Source: Danio rerio (taxonomy: Eukaryota > Chordata > Actinopteri > Cypriniformes > Danionidae). From it: a DNA stretch of 64,000 nucleotides. Of this stretch, positions 38,990-50,601 are shown piece by piece (position 1 is the first letter of the stretch; each line of letters begins with the position of its first letter). The DNA is taken from the NCBI RefSeq assembly GCF_049306965.1, contig NC_133182.1, positions 72,891,001 through 72,955,000 on the forward strand, given 5' to 3'. Made by a program: the position numbers and the translations under genes. The notes beneath the pieces were generated by a model. That model had not been told where the DNA came from. It was given only the letters and a program-made list of their open reading frames with translations, and made no database searches.

Positions 38990-39217
38990 AACAAATTTAT
39001 GTATTGTCAGAAAAGTGGCTGATTTCTATGAATTTATACGATTTAATTTAAATGAAAATGTAACATTTTTAAAAGGAAGCATGTCCCAAGCCCCACCCCT
39101 AAACCTACCCCTCATTAGGGGACGAGCAAATCAAACTGAAATGTACAAATGAGACCATATAAATTCATATAAATTCTCCACTAATCAAAAAGTTAAGAAT
39201 TGCTGTGAGATTGTGTC
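38990..39217. mobile_element. Fold-back repeat family TAGTGGCTAATTCGTAC, copy 3
   Basis: Diverged copy: CCCCACCCCTAAACCTACCC, CTCATTAGGGGACGAGCAAA, GAATTGCTGTGAGATTGTGT. Confidence 0.68.
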
Positions 39218-39223
39218 GGAAAT

Positions 39224-40016
<793 letters not shown>

Positions 40017-40027
40017 TTGGAAATATC

Positions 40028-40259
40028 AGCCTGATCTCATGAGGAAACGTAATGGTTTTTCAGTTTAGTGGCTAATTTGTACGAGTTCAGTCGTACGAAA
40101 ATGAACAATTTTAAAAAGGAGGCGTGGCAACCAACCACAACCCCAACCGTCATTGGGTGATGAGCAAATTGTACTAAATTGTATGAATTAGATCCTACGC
40201 ATTCATACGAATCAGCCACTAAATCAAAAATTTATGAATTGCCGTGAGATTGCGTTGGA
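40028..40259. mobile_element. Fold-back repeat family TAGTGGCTAATTCGTAC, copy 4
   Basis: CAGCCTGATCTCATGAGG, TTTAGTGGCTAATTTGTACG, CCAACCGTCATTGGGTGATG, GAATTGCCGTGAGATTGCGT. It is inverted relative to copy 1. Confidence 0.8.
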
Positions 40260-40554
40260 AATATCTCTCAAGTTGATTTGTGATGATTTCTAGATATTAG
40301 AGCTGGGTTACACTTTATTTGAAAGTACTTGTTAAGTGTAACTATTCATTTTAACTACCTAATAATAGTAATTAATTATATATACTTACTATATGATTTG
40401 GGTTAGAACAGGGGTTTGGTTTATAGTGCATAGTATAATTGATTGTAATGACTATAGTAGGTACCTGGAATGTGTTATACACAAGTTATACCCAAAACAG
40501 TCATGTCACAGTCTGCTTTGCTTTATTTATTTCAACTGATTACACTCCTAAAGT

Positions 40555-41430
40555 TAAAGAAATAGTTCAACCTAAAATGAAAATAGACTCACTATGTACT
40601 CATCCTCAACAGGTTTCAAACTTCTGTTGAACACAGAAGATGTTATTTTGAAGAACTCTGAAAACCGGTAACCATTGACTTCCATGGTAGGAAAAACATT
40701 ACATAAGCTAATTCTGAAAACGTAGCCCTATATACATTTCTGGAGATCGCAAATTATGTAGCCAGAGCTACATAGCATTTCATCTTTAAAACGAATTCTA
40801 CGGGGCGGTATGTCACTGTTCCTTTTCACACTTACTAGCTGACCGCTTACCTTTGTATGGACGGCTTTTCGGCTGTTACCAGTGTGTTTAGTTTGCTCAC
40901 CATGTATGTCGGAGGGCTTGAGACACAGAGCAGAGTTGACCACGACGATGGGGTTCGAGTCTGGTGAAGATTGGTGCTTTTGAAAACACTGCCGGTTGGT
41001 TTTAGGGAGGGGGCAGGTGGGTCAGCTGGTGCTATTGAAAACACTATTGGTTGGGTTTAAGGAAGTGAGTCAGTCAGTAAATTAGTCTACAGCAGTCTCT
41101 GGTAGATTTACGCGAGAAGAGCAGGCACGAATGGCACTCGAAAGAGAAATTTGAGATCTGTAAAAGCGTACACAGCGACCTCTGGTGGATTTGTGAACAC
41201 AAAAACTGAAAAAAACGTACCTCCTGGCATGTATCAGGCGCTCTCCAGAAATGTATTTCAGAATGAGCCTGGGATGGATACTATTTAAGTCTATGGTTAC
41301 AAGGATTCCAACATATTTTTAAATATCTTCTTTTGTGTTCAACAGATGAAAGAAACTCATAAAGGTTTGAAACAAGTAAAGGACGAGTAAATGATGAGAG
41401 AATTTTCCTTATTGCAAGAACTGTCCCTTT
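40555..41430. mobile_element. ANGEL element split by a hAT-like element
   Basis: Left half 40555-40703 (GAAATAGTTCAACCTAAAAT to TTGACTTCCATGGTAGGAAA), right half 41271-41430 (ACTATTTAAGTCTATGGTTA to GCAAGAACTGTCCCTTTAAG). The insert is 40706-41271. Confidence 0.82.
40706..41271. mobile_element. hAT-like element, CAACxCAGGCTCATT family, copy 1
   Basis: Left TAATTCTGAAAACGTAGCCC, right GAAATGTATTTCAGAATGAGCCTGGG (read inverted it matches the left). Inner marks TTTTGAAAACACTATTGGTT and CAGCGACCTCTGGTGGATTT are shared with 52899 and 55482. Confidence 0.75.
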
Positions 41431-41764
41431 AAGTTAACTCATCTTAAATTGAGCATCTTCATTCTCTTAACTGAAGTAAATGTTAATTCAAATAGTTAAA
41501 TAAAAATTAATGAAATGTAATCTGGGGTTCAACAAAACTGTCTAAAGATCAGGACAAAAGGTTAAAAATGAGGTGTCATCACACATAGCAAAATTAGGTA
41601 GCCAAAAAGATCAGCTGTCCTTTGCTATTAGTGTAGCAATGCATGATGCACAGCTCACCCAGACAGCTTTCTGTTGCCCGTCTGTGTGAATGTGTGACAG
41701 AGCTGTCAGAGTCATGTTGTTAACTAGCAAGTCATTCAATTTATGCATTCCCTGTACATTTATG

Positions 41765-42128
41765 ATGGCAATGCAGTGGTGCAGTAGGTAGTGCTGTCGC
41801 CTCACAGCAAGAAGGTCGCTGGTTCGAGCCTTGGCTGGGTCAGTTGGCGTTTCTGTGTGGAGTTTGCATGTTCTCCATGCGTTCGCGTGGGTTTCCTCTG
41901 GGTGCTCCGGTTTTCCCCACAGTCCGAAGACATGTAGTACAGGTGAATTGGGTAGGTTAAATTATCCGTAGTGTATGAGTGTGTATGGATGTTTCCCAGA
42001 GATGGGTTGCAGCTGTAAGGGCATCCATTGCGTAAAACATGTGCTGGATAAGTTGGTGGTTCATTCCGCTGTGGCGACCCCAGATTAATAAAGGGACTAA
42101 GCCGAAAAGTAAATGAATGAATGATGAA
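41765..42128 (+). mobile_element. DANA-type SINE, full length, with TSD
   Basis: Head GCAATGCAGTGGTGCAGTAG, B box GGTTCGAGCCTTGG, tail AAATGAATGAATG. Duplications TGTACATTTATG (41753-41764) and TGTACATATATG (42129-42140) differ at one base. Confidence 0.95.
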
Positions 42129-42249
42129 TGTACATATATGCGACCCAACAGTGGGGTTTCAGTGCCTCATTGTCTATTTAACAGTCAACAGTTAGAATGT
42201 ACAAAAATAAGTGCTAAAATAATTTTTAATATTGCAATTTTTATTAAAG

Positions 42250-42567
42250 AACAGAGGGCAGCATGGTGGCTCAGAGGTTAACACTGTTGAAGGTTGCTGG
42301 TTGGACTGTGCATTTCTGTGTGGACTTCCTCCTATGTTGGCATGGGTTTCCTCCAGGTGCTCCGGTTTCCCCCACATGTGCTATAAACTAAATTGTTTGT
42401 AGTGTATGAGTGTGTGTGTGTGTGAATGAGTGTGTATGGGTGTTTCCCAATACTAGGTTTTGGCTGGAAAGGCTTCTGCTGCGTAAATCATATGCTGGAA
42501 TAGTTGGCGGTTCATTCCGCTGTGGTGATCTCTGAAGTAGAGACTAAGCAGAAGGAAAACGAATGGA
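42250..42567 (+). mobile_element. DANA-type SINE with internal deletions
   Basis: GGTGGCTCAGAGGTTAAC, CTCCGGTTTCCCCCAC, TTGGCGGTTCATTCCGCTGT. Parts of the head and middle are missing. It lies 120 bp after another copy. Confidence 0.88.
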
Positions 42568-42689
42568 TGTTACAACATAGGATTATATTGTAAACACCCC
42601 CCAAACCCCCACCCAAATAGGTAGACTTGATCTATAATGACAGAAAATAAAAAAATTGCAGTAAAAAAGAAAGGTCAAGGTCTCGAATA

Positions 42690-43086
42690 CAAACGGCCGA
42701 AATGAGTTTCCTTCGCAGTGTGGCAGGGCGCACACTTATAGATAGGGTAAGGAGCTCTGTCACCTGGCAGGAGCTGGGAGTAGAGCCGCTGCTCATCCAC
42801 ATCGAGAGAAGGCAGCTGAGGTGGCTCGGGCATCTGTTCGGATGCCTCCTGGATGTCTACCTAGGCAGGTGTTCCAGGGATGTCCCACCGGGAGGAGACC
42901 TCGGGGAAGACCCAGGACACGCTGGAAGGGAATATGTCTCTTAGCTGGCCTGGGAATGCCTAGGGATCCTCCTGGAGGAGCTGGAGGAAGTGTCTTGGGA
43001 GAGGGAAGTCTAGGGTTCTATCCTAAGACTGCTGCCCCTGTGACATGGCCCCGGAAAAGCGGTAGAAAATAAATGAATGAATGAAA
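42690..43086 (+). mobile_element. 3' end of a LINE (non-LTR retrotransposon)
   Basis: Encodes SFLRSVAGRTLIDRVRSSVT and LGVEPLLIHIERRQLRWLGH, then after a frameshift near 42830-42850 RMPPGCLPRQVF, GRRPRGRPRTRWKG. This is the well-known C-terminal region after the reverse transcriptase domain of fish LINEs. It ends AAATAAATGAATGAATGAAAG, much like the SINE tail. 5' truncated and dead; clade not assigned. Confidence 0.85.
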
Positions 43087-43141
43087 GTGAAAAAGAAAAA
43101 GTAACCTAGAAATGAGATGTAAAATAAGACACACATGAGTT

Positions 43142-43425
43142 TCGTTTCATTCATTTTCTTTCGGCTTAGTCCCTTTATTAACCTGGGTTGGCCACAACGG
43201 AATGAACCACCAACTTGTCCAGCATATGTTTCACGCAGTGGATGCTCTTTCAGCTGCAACCCATCTCTTGGATACATCCAAACACACTCATGCACACACA
43301 TACACACACTACGACCAATTTAACTTACCCAATTCAGCTATACCACATGTCTTTGGACTTGTGGGGGAAACCCATGCGAACACGGGGAGAACATGCAAAC
43401 TCCACACAGAAATGCCAACTGATAT
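43142..43425 (-). mobile_element. DANA-type SINE, head truncated
   Basis: Minus strand: tail CATTCATTTTCTTTCGGC, then GGCTTAGTCCCTTTATTAAC, ACGGAATGAACCACCAACTT, ATGTCTTTGGACTTGTGGGG and CATGCAAACTCCACACAGAA. The tRNA-like head is lost. It lies about 80 bp before the putative cpne7 acceptor. Confidence 0.9.
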
Positions 43426-43507
43426 GCCGAAGCTACAAAAGATTTGACAGCATCACAAGTTATAATTCATTTCCTAACCTAAAACATGTTTGTATTTTTT
43501 GCCTTAG

Positions 43508-43875
43508 GAGTCAGTTGTGAAGAGGCTGTCTGTCATCAGGATATCTCATCTGGGATTTCGCTGTTGTAATACTAATGGACATCTCTCATTTTCAACATCC
43601 CATCTGATCCCTTTAAGTCGGAACCACTCCCAGCAGCCCATTCTCCTCTAAAGTGATTCAGACCTAGAGATGCCTGTCTGCGAACAACTTTAAGTCGAAC
43701 TGACAGATTCATTTTAAGACTTTCCACGTCTTTTGCTTCACAAAGAAAACATACAAGGTCATACTACGAGCTAGACTCCCTGCATGGGAGAGAGCTGCTT
43801 CAATCAAACTGAGGCTTTTAAAGATCTGCCGTCCCCCATCTCCGGCCGACCCTCCGCGCTCTGCTTTCTGTCAGG
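43508..43875 (+). other. cpne7: Probable cpne7 5' UTR (same exon as the start codon)
   Basis: An acceptor-like TGTATTTTTTGCCTTAG ends at 43507. From there to the ATG the sequence is non-repetitive and becomes more GC-rich (TCCGGCCGACCCTCCGCGC). An acceptor here would imply an upstream non-coding exon; alternatively transcription starts inside this stretch. Confidence 0.5.
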
Positions 43876-44049
43876 ATGAGTGACTCACAGGAAGCGACGT
43901 CCCCGGTGGCGGGAATAGGAGGACCTGCCGCCTGCGTATGCAAGGTGGAGCTGCGAGTTTCCTGCAAGTCCCTGTTGGACCGAGACACGCTCAATAAGTC
44001 TGACCCCTGCGTCATTCTCATGGTACAGAACCAAGGTCAATGGACTGAA
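43876..44049 (+). CDS. cpne7: Copine-7, first coding exon (gene continues past the window)
   Basis: Copines bind phospholipid membranes in a calcium-dependent way through two N-terminal C2 domains followed by a vWA-like domain. This exon encodes 58 residues: MSDSQEATSPVAGIGG, then CKVELRVSCKSLLDRDTLNK, SDPCVILMVQNQGQWTE, which is the start of C2A; DRDTLNKSDP holds the first calcium-binding loop acids. It matches remembered human CPNE7 (KVELRLSCRHLLDRDPLTKSDP) better than other copines. It ends in phase 0 at donor GTGAGT (44050). I found no second exon in the remaining 20 kb. Neighbouring rpl13 agrees with the mammalian RPL13-CPNE7 order. Confidence 0.9.
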
Positions 44050-44341
44050 GTGAGTTTCCCTTTTATCTCTCTTTATTGAGGCTTCATTTGATCCTAGTAT
44101 TGTTGACAGAGCTGTCGTTTTCCTGCAGTCATGTGGTAAAATGTAATTCAGTTCTAAGTACTGGTCAGTCAATGCATTTTTTTTAAAAGGAACACTTCAT
44201 TTTTTCACTTTTGGCTCATTTTACAACTCCCCTAGACATAATTAGTTGAGTTTTAGCATTTTTTAAAACATTCAGCTGATCTTCAGGTCTAGCAGAAGCA
44301 CGTTTACCTTAGCTTAGCATGTATAATTGAATCAAATTAGA

Positions 44342-45019
44342 CAACCTGGGCTCATTGTGGAAACGTAGTCCCGCGGACGTTTCTGGAGACCGCGGAATAC
44401 ATCCCGGCGGGTATGTACGGATGCAGTTTTTGTTTTCGTGAATCCGCGAGAGGCCGCTGTTGTGCGCTTTTTTGCACCTCAGACGCCTCTCGCGAGTGCG
44501 CTTTGCGCCCGCGCTGTTCTCGCGTGAACCCACCAGAGGCCGCTGTCCGACTGACCGGATGATTGACTGCACGACCGGCCAATCGGGCGACCCGCCCTCC
44601 TACAAAAGCCGTCTAAAAAATAAAAGCCCTGATTTTTTTTTTTCCGCGTTTTCAGATTTCTCCGCATTCTCACCCTGTCACAAAACTCATTCACTTAATT
44701 TTTGGGATTCTGTTTTTGTCTTACCTGATTGCTGGGACTGCTCTTCTCCGGACTCAAAGCCGGTCGCCGTGGTCAACTCCTCTCTGCATCTCGAGCCTGC
44801 CGATGTACACGGTGAGCTGAGTGGACAAACGGGTTGCAGAGGGGAAGCCCTCCACAAGGAAGTAAGCGGTCGGCCGGCAAGCGTGAAAGGGAAGAGCGTC
44901 ACACCGCCCCGCATCGTTCGCTTGAAAAAAATAAACGCGGCTGTACGTACCTCCCGGGACGTATTCCGCTGTCTCCAAAAACGTCCGCGGGACTACGTTT
45001 TCATAATGAGCTTGGGTTG
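44342..45019. mobile_element. hAT-like element, CAACxCAGGCTCATT family, copy 2, TSD AAATTAGA
   Basis: Starts CAACCTGGGCTCATTGTGG and ends CATAATGAGCTTGGGTTG, with long near-palindromic ends (AACGTAGTCCCGCGGACGTT against CGTCCGCGGGACTACGTTTT). Perfect 8-bp duplications AAATTAGA at 44334-44341 and 45020-45027. Very GC-rich for its surroundings. It sits in unit 1 of the cpne7 array, 292 bp after the true donor. Confidence 0.93.
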
Positions 45020-45101
45020 AAATTAGACCATTAGCATCTCAGTCAAAAATGACCAAGGAGTTTTGATCATTTTCCTAGAATAATAGTAAAAGCTTGATTC
45101 T

Positions 45102-45999
45102 TGTTACGATTTTAAAGATGGTAAGTCAAGGGGAAAGGGGAGTAATATTAATTTTGGGTGAAACACACAAGCAAACACACAATATCAACAAGCGAGGGAA
45201 AAAATACCAAGACTAACTAAATGCAATGAAGTGAGTTTATTTACAAAGATAGTGTTAATAATAAAAAGAACATTAAATATTTACAAAGATACACTGAAAT
45301 TTACAGATAACAAATGGGACACAAGACGTTTGACCAGATAGATGGGAGAGTTGGAGAAATGAGATGCGGGCGGCGTCCAAACTTTAAAAAGTAATAAAAC
45401 AAAACAATCTATTGGCATAAACCTCTACCCTAACTATCCAAAAGAAAAATACAGCGGTTATTGAAAAGAAATCTTCGCCTCTATTACGCACTACCTAACC
45501 TACTCTAATATAGGATGAGAAAACAAAAGTACAGTGGGTGGAGCACGCCCCTTACCTAGTGTGTCTAACAACAGAGATATTCAAACTACGTGTGCACAAT
45601 GTTTTTTCGCACAACATTCTTACCTGTCCCACTCTACAACCTCAGATGCTCATGACACTGATGGTAGACAAATTGAGAACAGACAAATAACAACGGACAG
45701 ATACCAAAATTTAACACACAATAATCGAATATCAAATTCACTGACACACAGCACAACACAGAAATTCAGGGCCTCCCGAGTAGCGTACTGTCACCAGTTT
45801 TATGCCATGGTGTCAGCGGCTGGATTGGAGATCTTGGGTGAGGGGGGGCACGGCAAACAGCTGGGCAGCGGTAGCCAATCAGAGCCACTGTATGGGTGGA
45901 AGCGGGAGAGAGGTAGAGATCGAGCGGGCACAGGGAGAGAGAGAGAGAGACTAGCGAATAAAAATAATAATAATAATCACGCTACACAGGAATGTTACA
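45102..45999 (+). mobile_element. Solo LTR, TSD ATTCT, in the cpne7 array
   Basis: Starts TGTTACGATTTTAAAG and ends GGAATGTTACA (TG...CA borders), with 5-bp duplications ATTCT at 45097-45101 and 46000-46004. The neighbouring array units read straight through this site (AAGCTTGACTCTTCTGTAG), which confirms the borders. 898 bp with no internal region: a fossil from LTR-LTR recombination. Family not identified; AATAAA near the right end suggests + orientation. Confidence 0.85.
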
Positions 46000-47729
46000 A
46001 TTCTTCTGTAGTTTCATGGTTAACTAAGACTTATCGAAAATTAGAAGTTGCTATTTTCGGTCGATATGCCTAGGAACTGTATTCCTCCATGAACCAAGGT
46101 CAAAGGAATTAAGTGAGTTTTCCCTTTATCTCTCTTTATTGAGGCTTCATTAGATCCTAGTAGTGTTGACAGAGTTGTCATTTTGCTGCAGTCTTGATTG
46201 TGGTCAAATGTAATATGGCAATAAACTTTTGGCTCATTTTCCAACTCCACTAAGACTTATGGAAAATTATAAGTTGCTATTTTTAGGTCGATTTGTCTAC
46301 AAACTATATTCCTTCATGAATCAAGGTCTTTTTCTCTCTTTAATGAGGCTTCATTAATTCCTAGTGTTGTTGACAGTACTGTCATTTTCTGCAGTCTTAG
46401 TTATGGAACTGGCCAGCCAATGCATAGTTTTAAAGGAACACTCCACGTTTTCAATTTTTGGCTCATTTTACAACTTCTCTAGAGCTAAATAGTTAAATTT
46501 GACCATTTTTGATTCCATTTAGCTATTTTTTTTTTGGCTCTAGCGAGAGCTCTTTTAGCTTAGCATACATAATTATATCCAATTTGACAATTAGCATCTC
46601 ACTCAAAAATGACTGAAGAGTTTTGATTACTGTCTTATTTAAAGCTTGACTCTTCTGTAGTTACATATATATGCCTAAGAACTATATTCCGCCATGAACC
46701 AAGGTCAATGGACTGAAGTGAGTTTTCCCTTTATCTCTCTTTATTGAGGCTTCATTGGATCCTATTATTGTCTTATTTGTGGTAAAATTTATTTCATGTA
46801 ACTCAAAATGTAACTCAATTTTTCATTTTTCGCTTATTTTACAACTACCTTAGAGTTAAACAGTTGAGTTTTAGCATTTTTAAAACATTCAGCTGTCTAG
46901 CGGGAGTACTTTTAGCTTAGCAAAAATGATTCAATTGGATTAGACCATTAGCATCTCAGTCAAAAATGACCTATGAGTTTTAATCATTTTAAGTTAAGCT
47001 AGTTAAAGCTGGGCTTTTCTGTAGTTTCATTGTGTACTAAGACTGATGGAATATGATCAGTTGTTATTCTTAGGTCGTTATGTCTAGGAACTATAGCCCT
47101 CCATGAAGCAAGGTTATAGACTGAAGTGAAGTGTGTCGTCCCTTTTTCTCTATTTATTGAGGCTTCATTAGATCCTGGTATTGTTGACAGTACTGTCATT
47201 TTCTGCAGACTTAGTTATGGTAAAATGTAATTCACTTATAAGTACTGGCCAGCCAATGCATGCTTTTAAAGGAACACTCCATGTTTGCACTTTTTGGCTC
47301 ATTTTATACCTTCTCTAGAGCTAAATAATTATTTGAATTTGACAATTTTTGAATCCATTCAGCTAATTTTTGGGTCCAGCAAGAGCTCTTTTAGCTTAGC
47401 TTAGCATACATGATTACATCCAATTAGACGCTAAGCATCTCACTCAAAAATGACTGAAGAGTTTTGATTATTGTCTTATTTAAAGCTTGACTCTTCTGTA
47501 GTTACATATATATGCATAGGAACTGTATTCCTTCATAAACCAAGGTCAACAGACTGAAGTGAGTTTCCTTTTATCTCTCTTTATTGAGGCTTCATTGGAT
47601 CCTAGTATTGTTGACAGTGCTGTCATTTTCCTGCAATCTTAGTTGTGGTAAAATCTATTTTATGTAACTCATAATGTAACTCAATTTTTCATTTTTGTCT
47701 CATTTTACAACTCCCTTAGCCTAGAAATA

Positions 47730-48109
47730 GGTCCCACTTTATATTAAGTGTCCTTAACTAGTACTATGTACTTGCATTAAAAAAATAAAAAATAAATTAA
47801 TACAATGTACTGTGTTTATGATGTATTTGAGAACACTCGTGGTGCTTTTGAGTTGGGATAGAGGTTGTGTTATTAACAGGTTTGGTGGCATGGGTAGGTT
47901 TAAGGGTGGGATAAGGTGTAAGGGATGGTCAACAGTGTATTTACAAATGTAACTACAAAAGTTAATTAGAGATGTAATTACATACTTTTATTTAATCAAG
48001 CATAAGTACACAGTAAATACATGTATTTACACAATAGGTACATTGTAACAAACTATTAATTCCTGTGTAAATACATATTAGTTAAGGCCACTTAATATGA
48101 AGTGGGACC
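47730..48109. mobile_element. MITE with 21-bp TIR in the cpne7 array
   Basis: Starts GGTCCCACTTTATATTAAGT and ends ACTTAATATGAAGTGGGACC, one mismatch in 21. 380 bp. It interrupts the 47537 unit. No clear target duplication. Confidence 0.87.
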
Positions 48110-48962
48110 GATTAAATCGGATTAGACCATTAGCATCTCAGTCGAAAATGACCAAGGAGTTTTAATCATTTTCCTAGTTAAAGCTTGACTCTTCTGTAGT
48201 TTCATTGTGTACTAAGACTGATGGAATATGATTAGTTGTTATTCTTAGGTTGTTATGTCTAGGAACTATAGTCCTCCATGAAGCAAGATTATGTACTGAA
48301 GTGAACCGAGTCGTCCCTTTATCTCTCTTTATTGAGGCTTCATTTGATCCTAGTATTGATTGAGCTGTCATTTTCCTGCAGTCTTGTGGTAACATGTGAC
48401 TCAGTTCAAAGTACTGGCCAGTCAGTGCATTTTTTTTAAAAGGAACACTCAATTTTTTCACTTTTTGGCTTATTTTACATTTTCCCCAGAGCTAAATAGT
48501 TGAATTTTACCATTTGTGAATCCATTCAGCTGATTTTCGGGTCTAGCTGGAGCTTAGCTTAGCATATATAATTGAATCCGATTAGACCATTAGCATCTCA
48601 CTCAAAAAGAGTTTTAAAAGTTTTCCTATTTAAAGCTTGACTCTTCTGTAGTTACATAAATATGTCTAGGAACTATATTCCTCCATGAACCAAGGTCAGT
48701 GGACTGAAGTGAGTTTTCCCTTTATCTCTCTTTTTTAAGACTTCATTTGATCATAGTATTGTTAACAGTGCTGTCATTTTCCTGCTGTCTTAGTTTTGGT
48801 AAAATGTAATTAATCTAACTCAAAATGTTTCTCAATTTGAAATGTATTATTATTTTTTATTATTTTATAATGACTGAAGAGTTTTGATAGTTTCCTGATT
48901 TAAAGCTTGACTCTTCTGTAGTTTTGCACATGACTGCGTGTAGTGTAGCACATGACTGGGTG

Positions 48963-49072
48963 TAGCTTTGTTGGATTTTGATCTGTACCAGCTGGCCGAT
49001 ACCCAATCCAGCAAAAATATGCAGTATTGAACCAATATCTGATCCAAGTATCTGGATCGGTGCATCCCTAAT
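48963..49072. mobile_element. hAT-like end fragment (GGATGCACCGATCC type)
   Basis: ATCTGTACCAGCTGGCCGAT, GAACCAATATCTGATCC and CTGGATCGGTGCATCCCTAA form one end of a common fish repeat. The other end is not seen. Confidence 0.65.
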
Positions 49073-50330
49073 TTGATGACTAGCCTGTTGACAGTTGAAA
49101 GCCTTGTTTTAGTTTTGTTTTGATGTCAGTTAGATGCATTTTAAATAAAAAATACAAATAAAGGCTTGCTGGGAAATCAGAGTTTACTTTGTTTGCTCGT
49201 CGTGTTTTGGGGCACTGTGTTGGGGCAATTTTGGTTGCCAGTAATACTGTAAAATGTGTGCACTGTAAATGAACAGTTGCAGTTGTGCTGTAAAACTACA
49301 GCTATTTTTTTACAGTGGGTGTGTAAATGTAGCCGTGATGTCTGCACTTAAGATATAATAAGCAACATCTTTAAATAAAGGGAATCATCTATTAAGTGTC
49401 GTAAAGCCTATAGGAAAAAATAATCATGTTTCAGTTCTCTCCGGAGCATTTGGGATGAATGTTGGACAGCGTCTGTCTAGAGGATGTTATAAAATACATT
49501 TTATATCGAGTTATTAACGGAGAATTTTATATATGTGGTGTTATATTATGGATGTGTGCGCTTCCTGCGCTGGGTCCCTCCGTTGGTGGCAAGACCACTG
49601 GATTTCGATGCCAGTCGGTCGGCGAGTAAATGATGAATGAAAACACACAGGCATGTGCGTATAGACATGCGTTGTACTACTGTACAGTAACGTGTCATTT
49701 GTTTGTTTTGGTTGTCCTATTTTAATAGTTTCGTGATGATGTGATGGTGTGCTTTATCTGCATGATTCTCGCTGAAGTGGGCGGTTTGAGTGACGTTCGA
49801 TTTGGGGGATGTTCTGGGGGCGGGGTTTGCTGACGCGCTGCAAGCTACTAGCCCCACAGTGGAAACGCGACATGATTTCGGCCTCACTGCTCAACCTCCC
49901 AGGCGATTGGCCCGGCCTGGCCCGATATAAGCCCTGGCTCGCACTGGCCTGATAGTGGAAATGCGGCTAATGACAGAGTGAAGAGTCAGTGCCTTAAACT
50001 ATAGAACCCAGCATTTATTTGATAATGCTAATCATTAAAGTAGTTTTTTCCCTGAGTTTTGCTGTGATGACAGCATTATTTCCAGGTGGAATTCAAAATG
50101 CACTCAGCCTCCACATTTGCAGAAATCAACCAATGAGATGACTTCGAAATGCCTAAAGTGTTTCCAGTTTTTTAGTGGCATATGGATCAGACAGTGGCGC
50201 GTGGGCTTGACGTCTGAGGCTGAGACTTATCATCATGCCTTAAAGAACCTCCTGCTGGCTACAAGTCTTTTACTCATTTGACAGATTTGGCAACATCCTT
50301 TTGCCTTATTTCAATAGTTATTGATTTATT
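49073..50330. other. cpne7: cpne7 intron 1, unassigned
   Basis: Mixed composition. 49740-49980 is GC-richer (GTGGGCGGTTTGAGTGACG, GCCCGGCCTGGCCCGATATA) and may be a transposon remnant. No exon with copine-like translation is visible. Confidence 0.4.
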
Positions 50331-50477
50331 AGGGACCAAAAATATGGTTTCAAGCATTCGTGAGAATATCCTGTTTGATGTTCATCAGAAAAAAAAAAAC
50401 TCAAAGTGGTTTGGAAGAAGTGGAAGATGAGTAAATAATGACAGCATTTTCATTTTTGTGTAAGCTATTCCTTTAAA
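50331..50477. mobile_element. ANGEL right half
   Basis: TTCATCAGAAAAAAAAAAAC, TTTGGAAGAAGTGGAAGATG, GTAAATAATGACAGC, then TGTAAGCTATTCCTTTAAAA. Confidence 0.65.
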
Positions 50478-50601
50478 ATAATAGAGAATTGCTGATTGCA
50501 CATCAATTTATTTATTTATTTTTTACACAAAGATGATATACTAAAAAAAAGTCTGAAAACAGAAAATGTGCATTATACACAACTTTATTAGATACACCTG
50601 T

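Larger units (their letters stand above)
44028..48930 (+). repeat. cpne7: Tandem array of cpne7 exon-1 end, donor and intron start; 8 units
   Basis: Units start at 44028 (the real exon end), 46091, 46318, 46696, 47105, 47537, 48280 and 48687. Each begins with GAACCAAGGTCAATGGACTG or a variant, then AAGTGAGTTT, TATCTCTCTTTATTGAGGC, GTTGACAG, TTTTCCTGCAG-like, GCTCATTTTACAAC, TTAGCTTAGCAT, ACCATTAGCATCTCA and AAGCTTGACTCTTCTGTAG. Without insertions the spacing is about 360-475 bp (one short unit of 227). GTGAGT is kept at 46696, 47537, 48687 and, with changed exon bases, 46091; it is altered at 47105 and 48280. Confidence 0.93.

Noticed and set aside
41765-41850. Possible tRNA gene (B-box GGTTCGAGCC)
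   Set aside because: It is the tRNA-like head of a SINE with 12-bp target duplications and a full SINE body, so not a tRNA gene. The same applies to the other SINE heads.
44460-45020. 186-codon open frame, the longest in the window
   Set aside because: It lies wholly inside the GC-rich hAT-like element 44342-45019, where stop codons are rare by composition. It resembles no transposase or host protein.
45534-46073. 179-codon open frame
   Set aside because: It lies almost wholly in the solo LTR and runs into array sequence, with low-complexity Gly/Arg and Asn runs. Not a gene.
46090-46115. Array copies of the cpne7 exon end as real coding exons
   Set aside because: Each copy has only about 22 bases of exon, no acceptor directly before it, and the frame is not kept, so they are not exons without transcript evidence.
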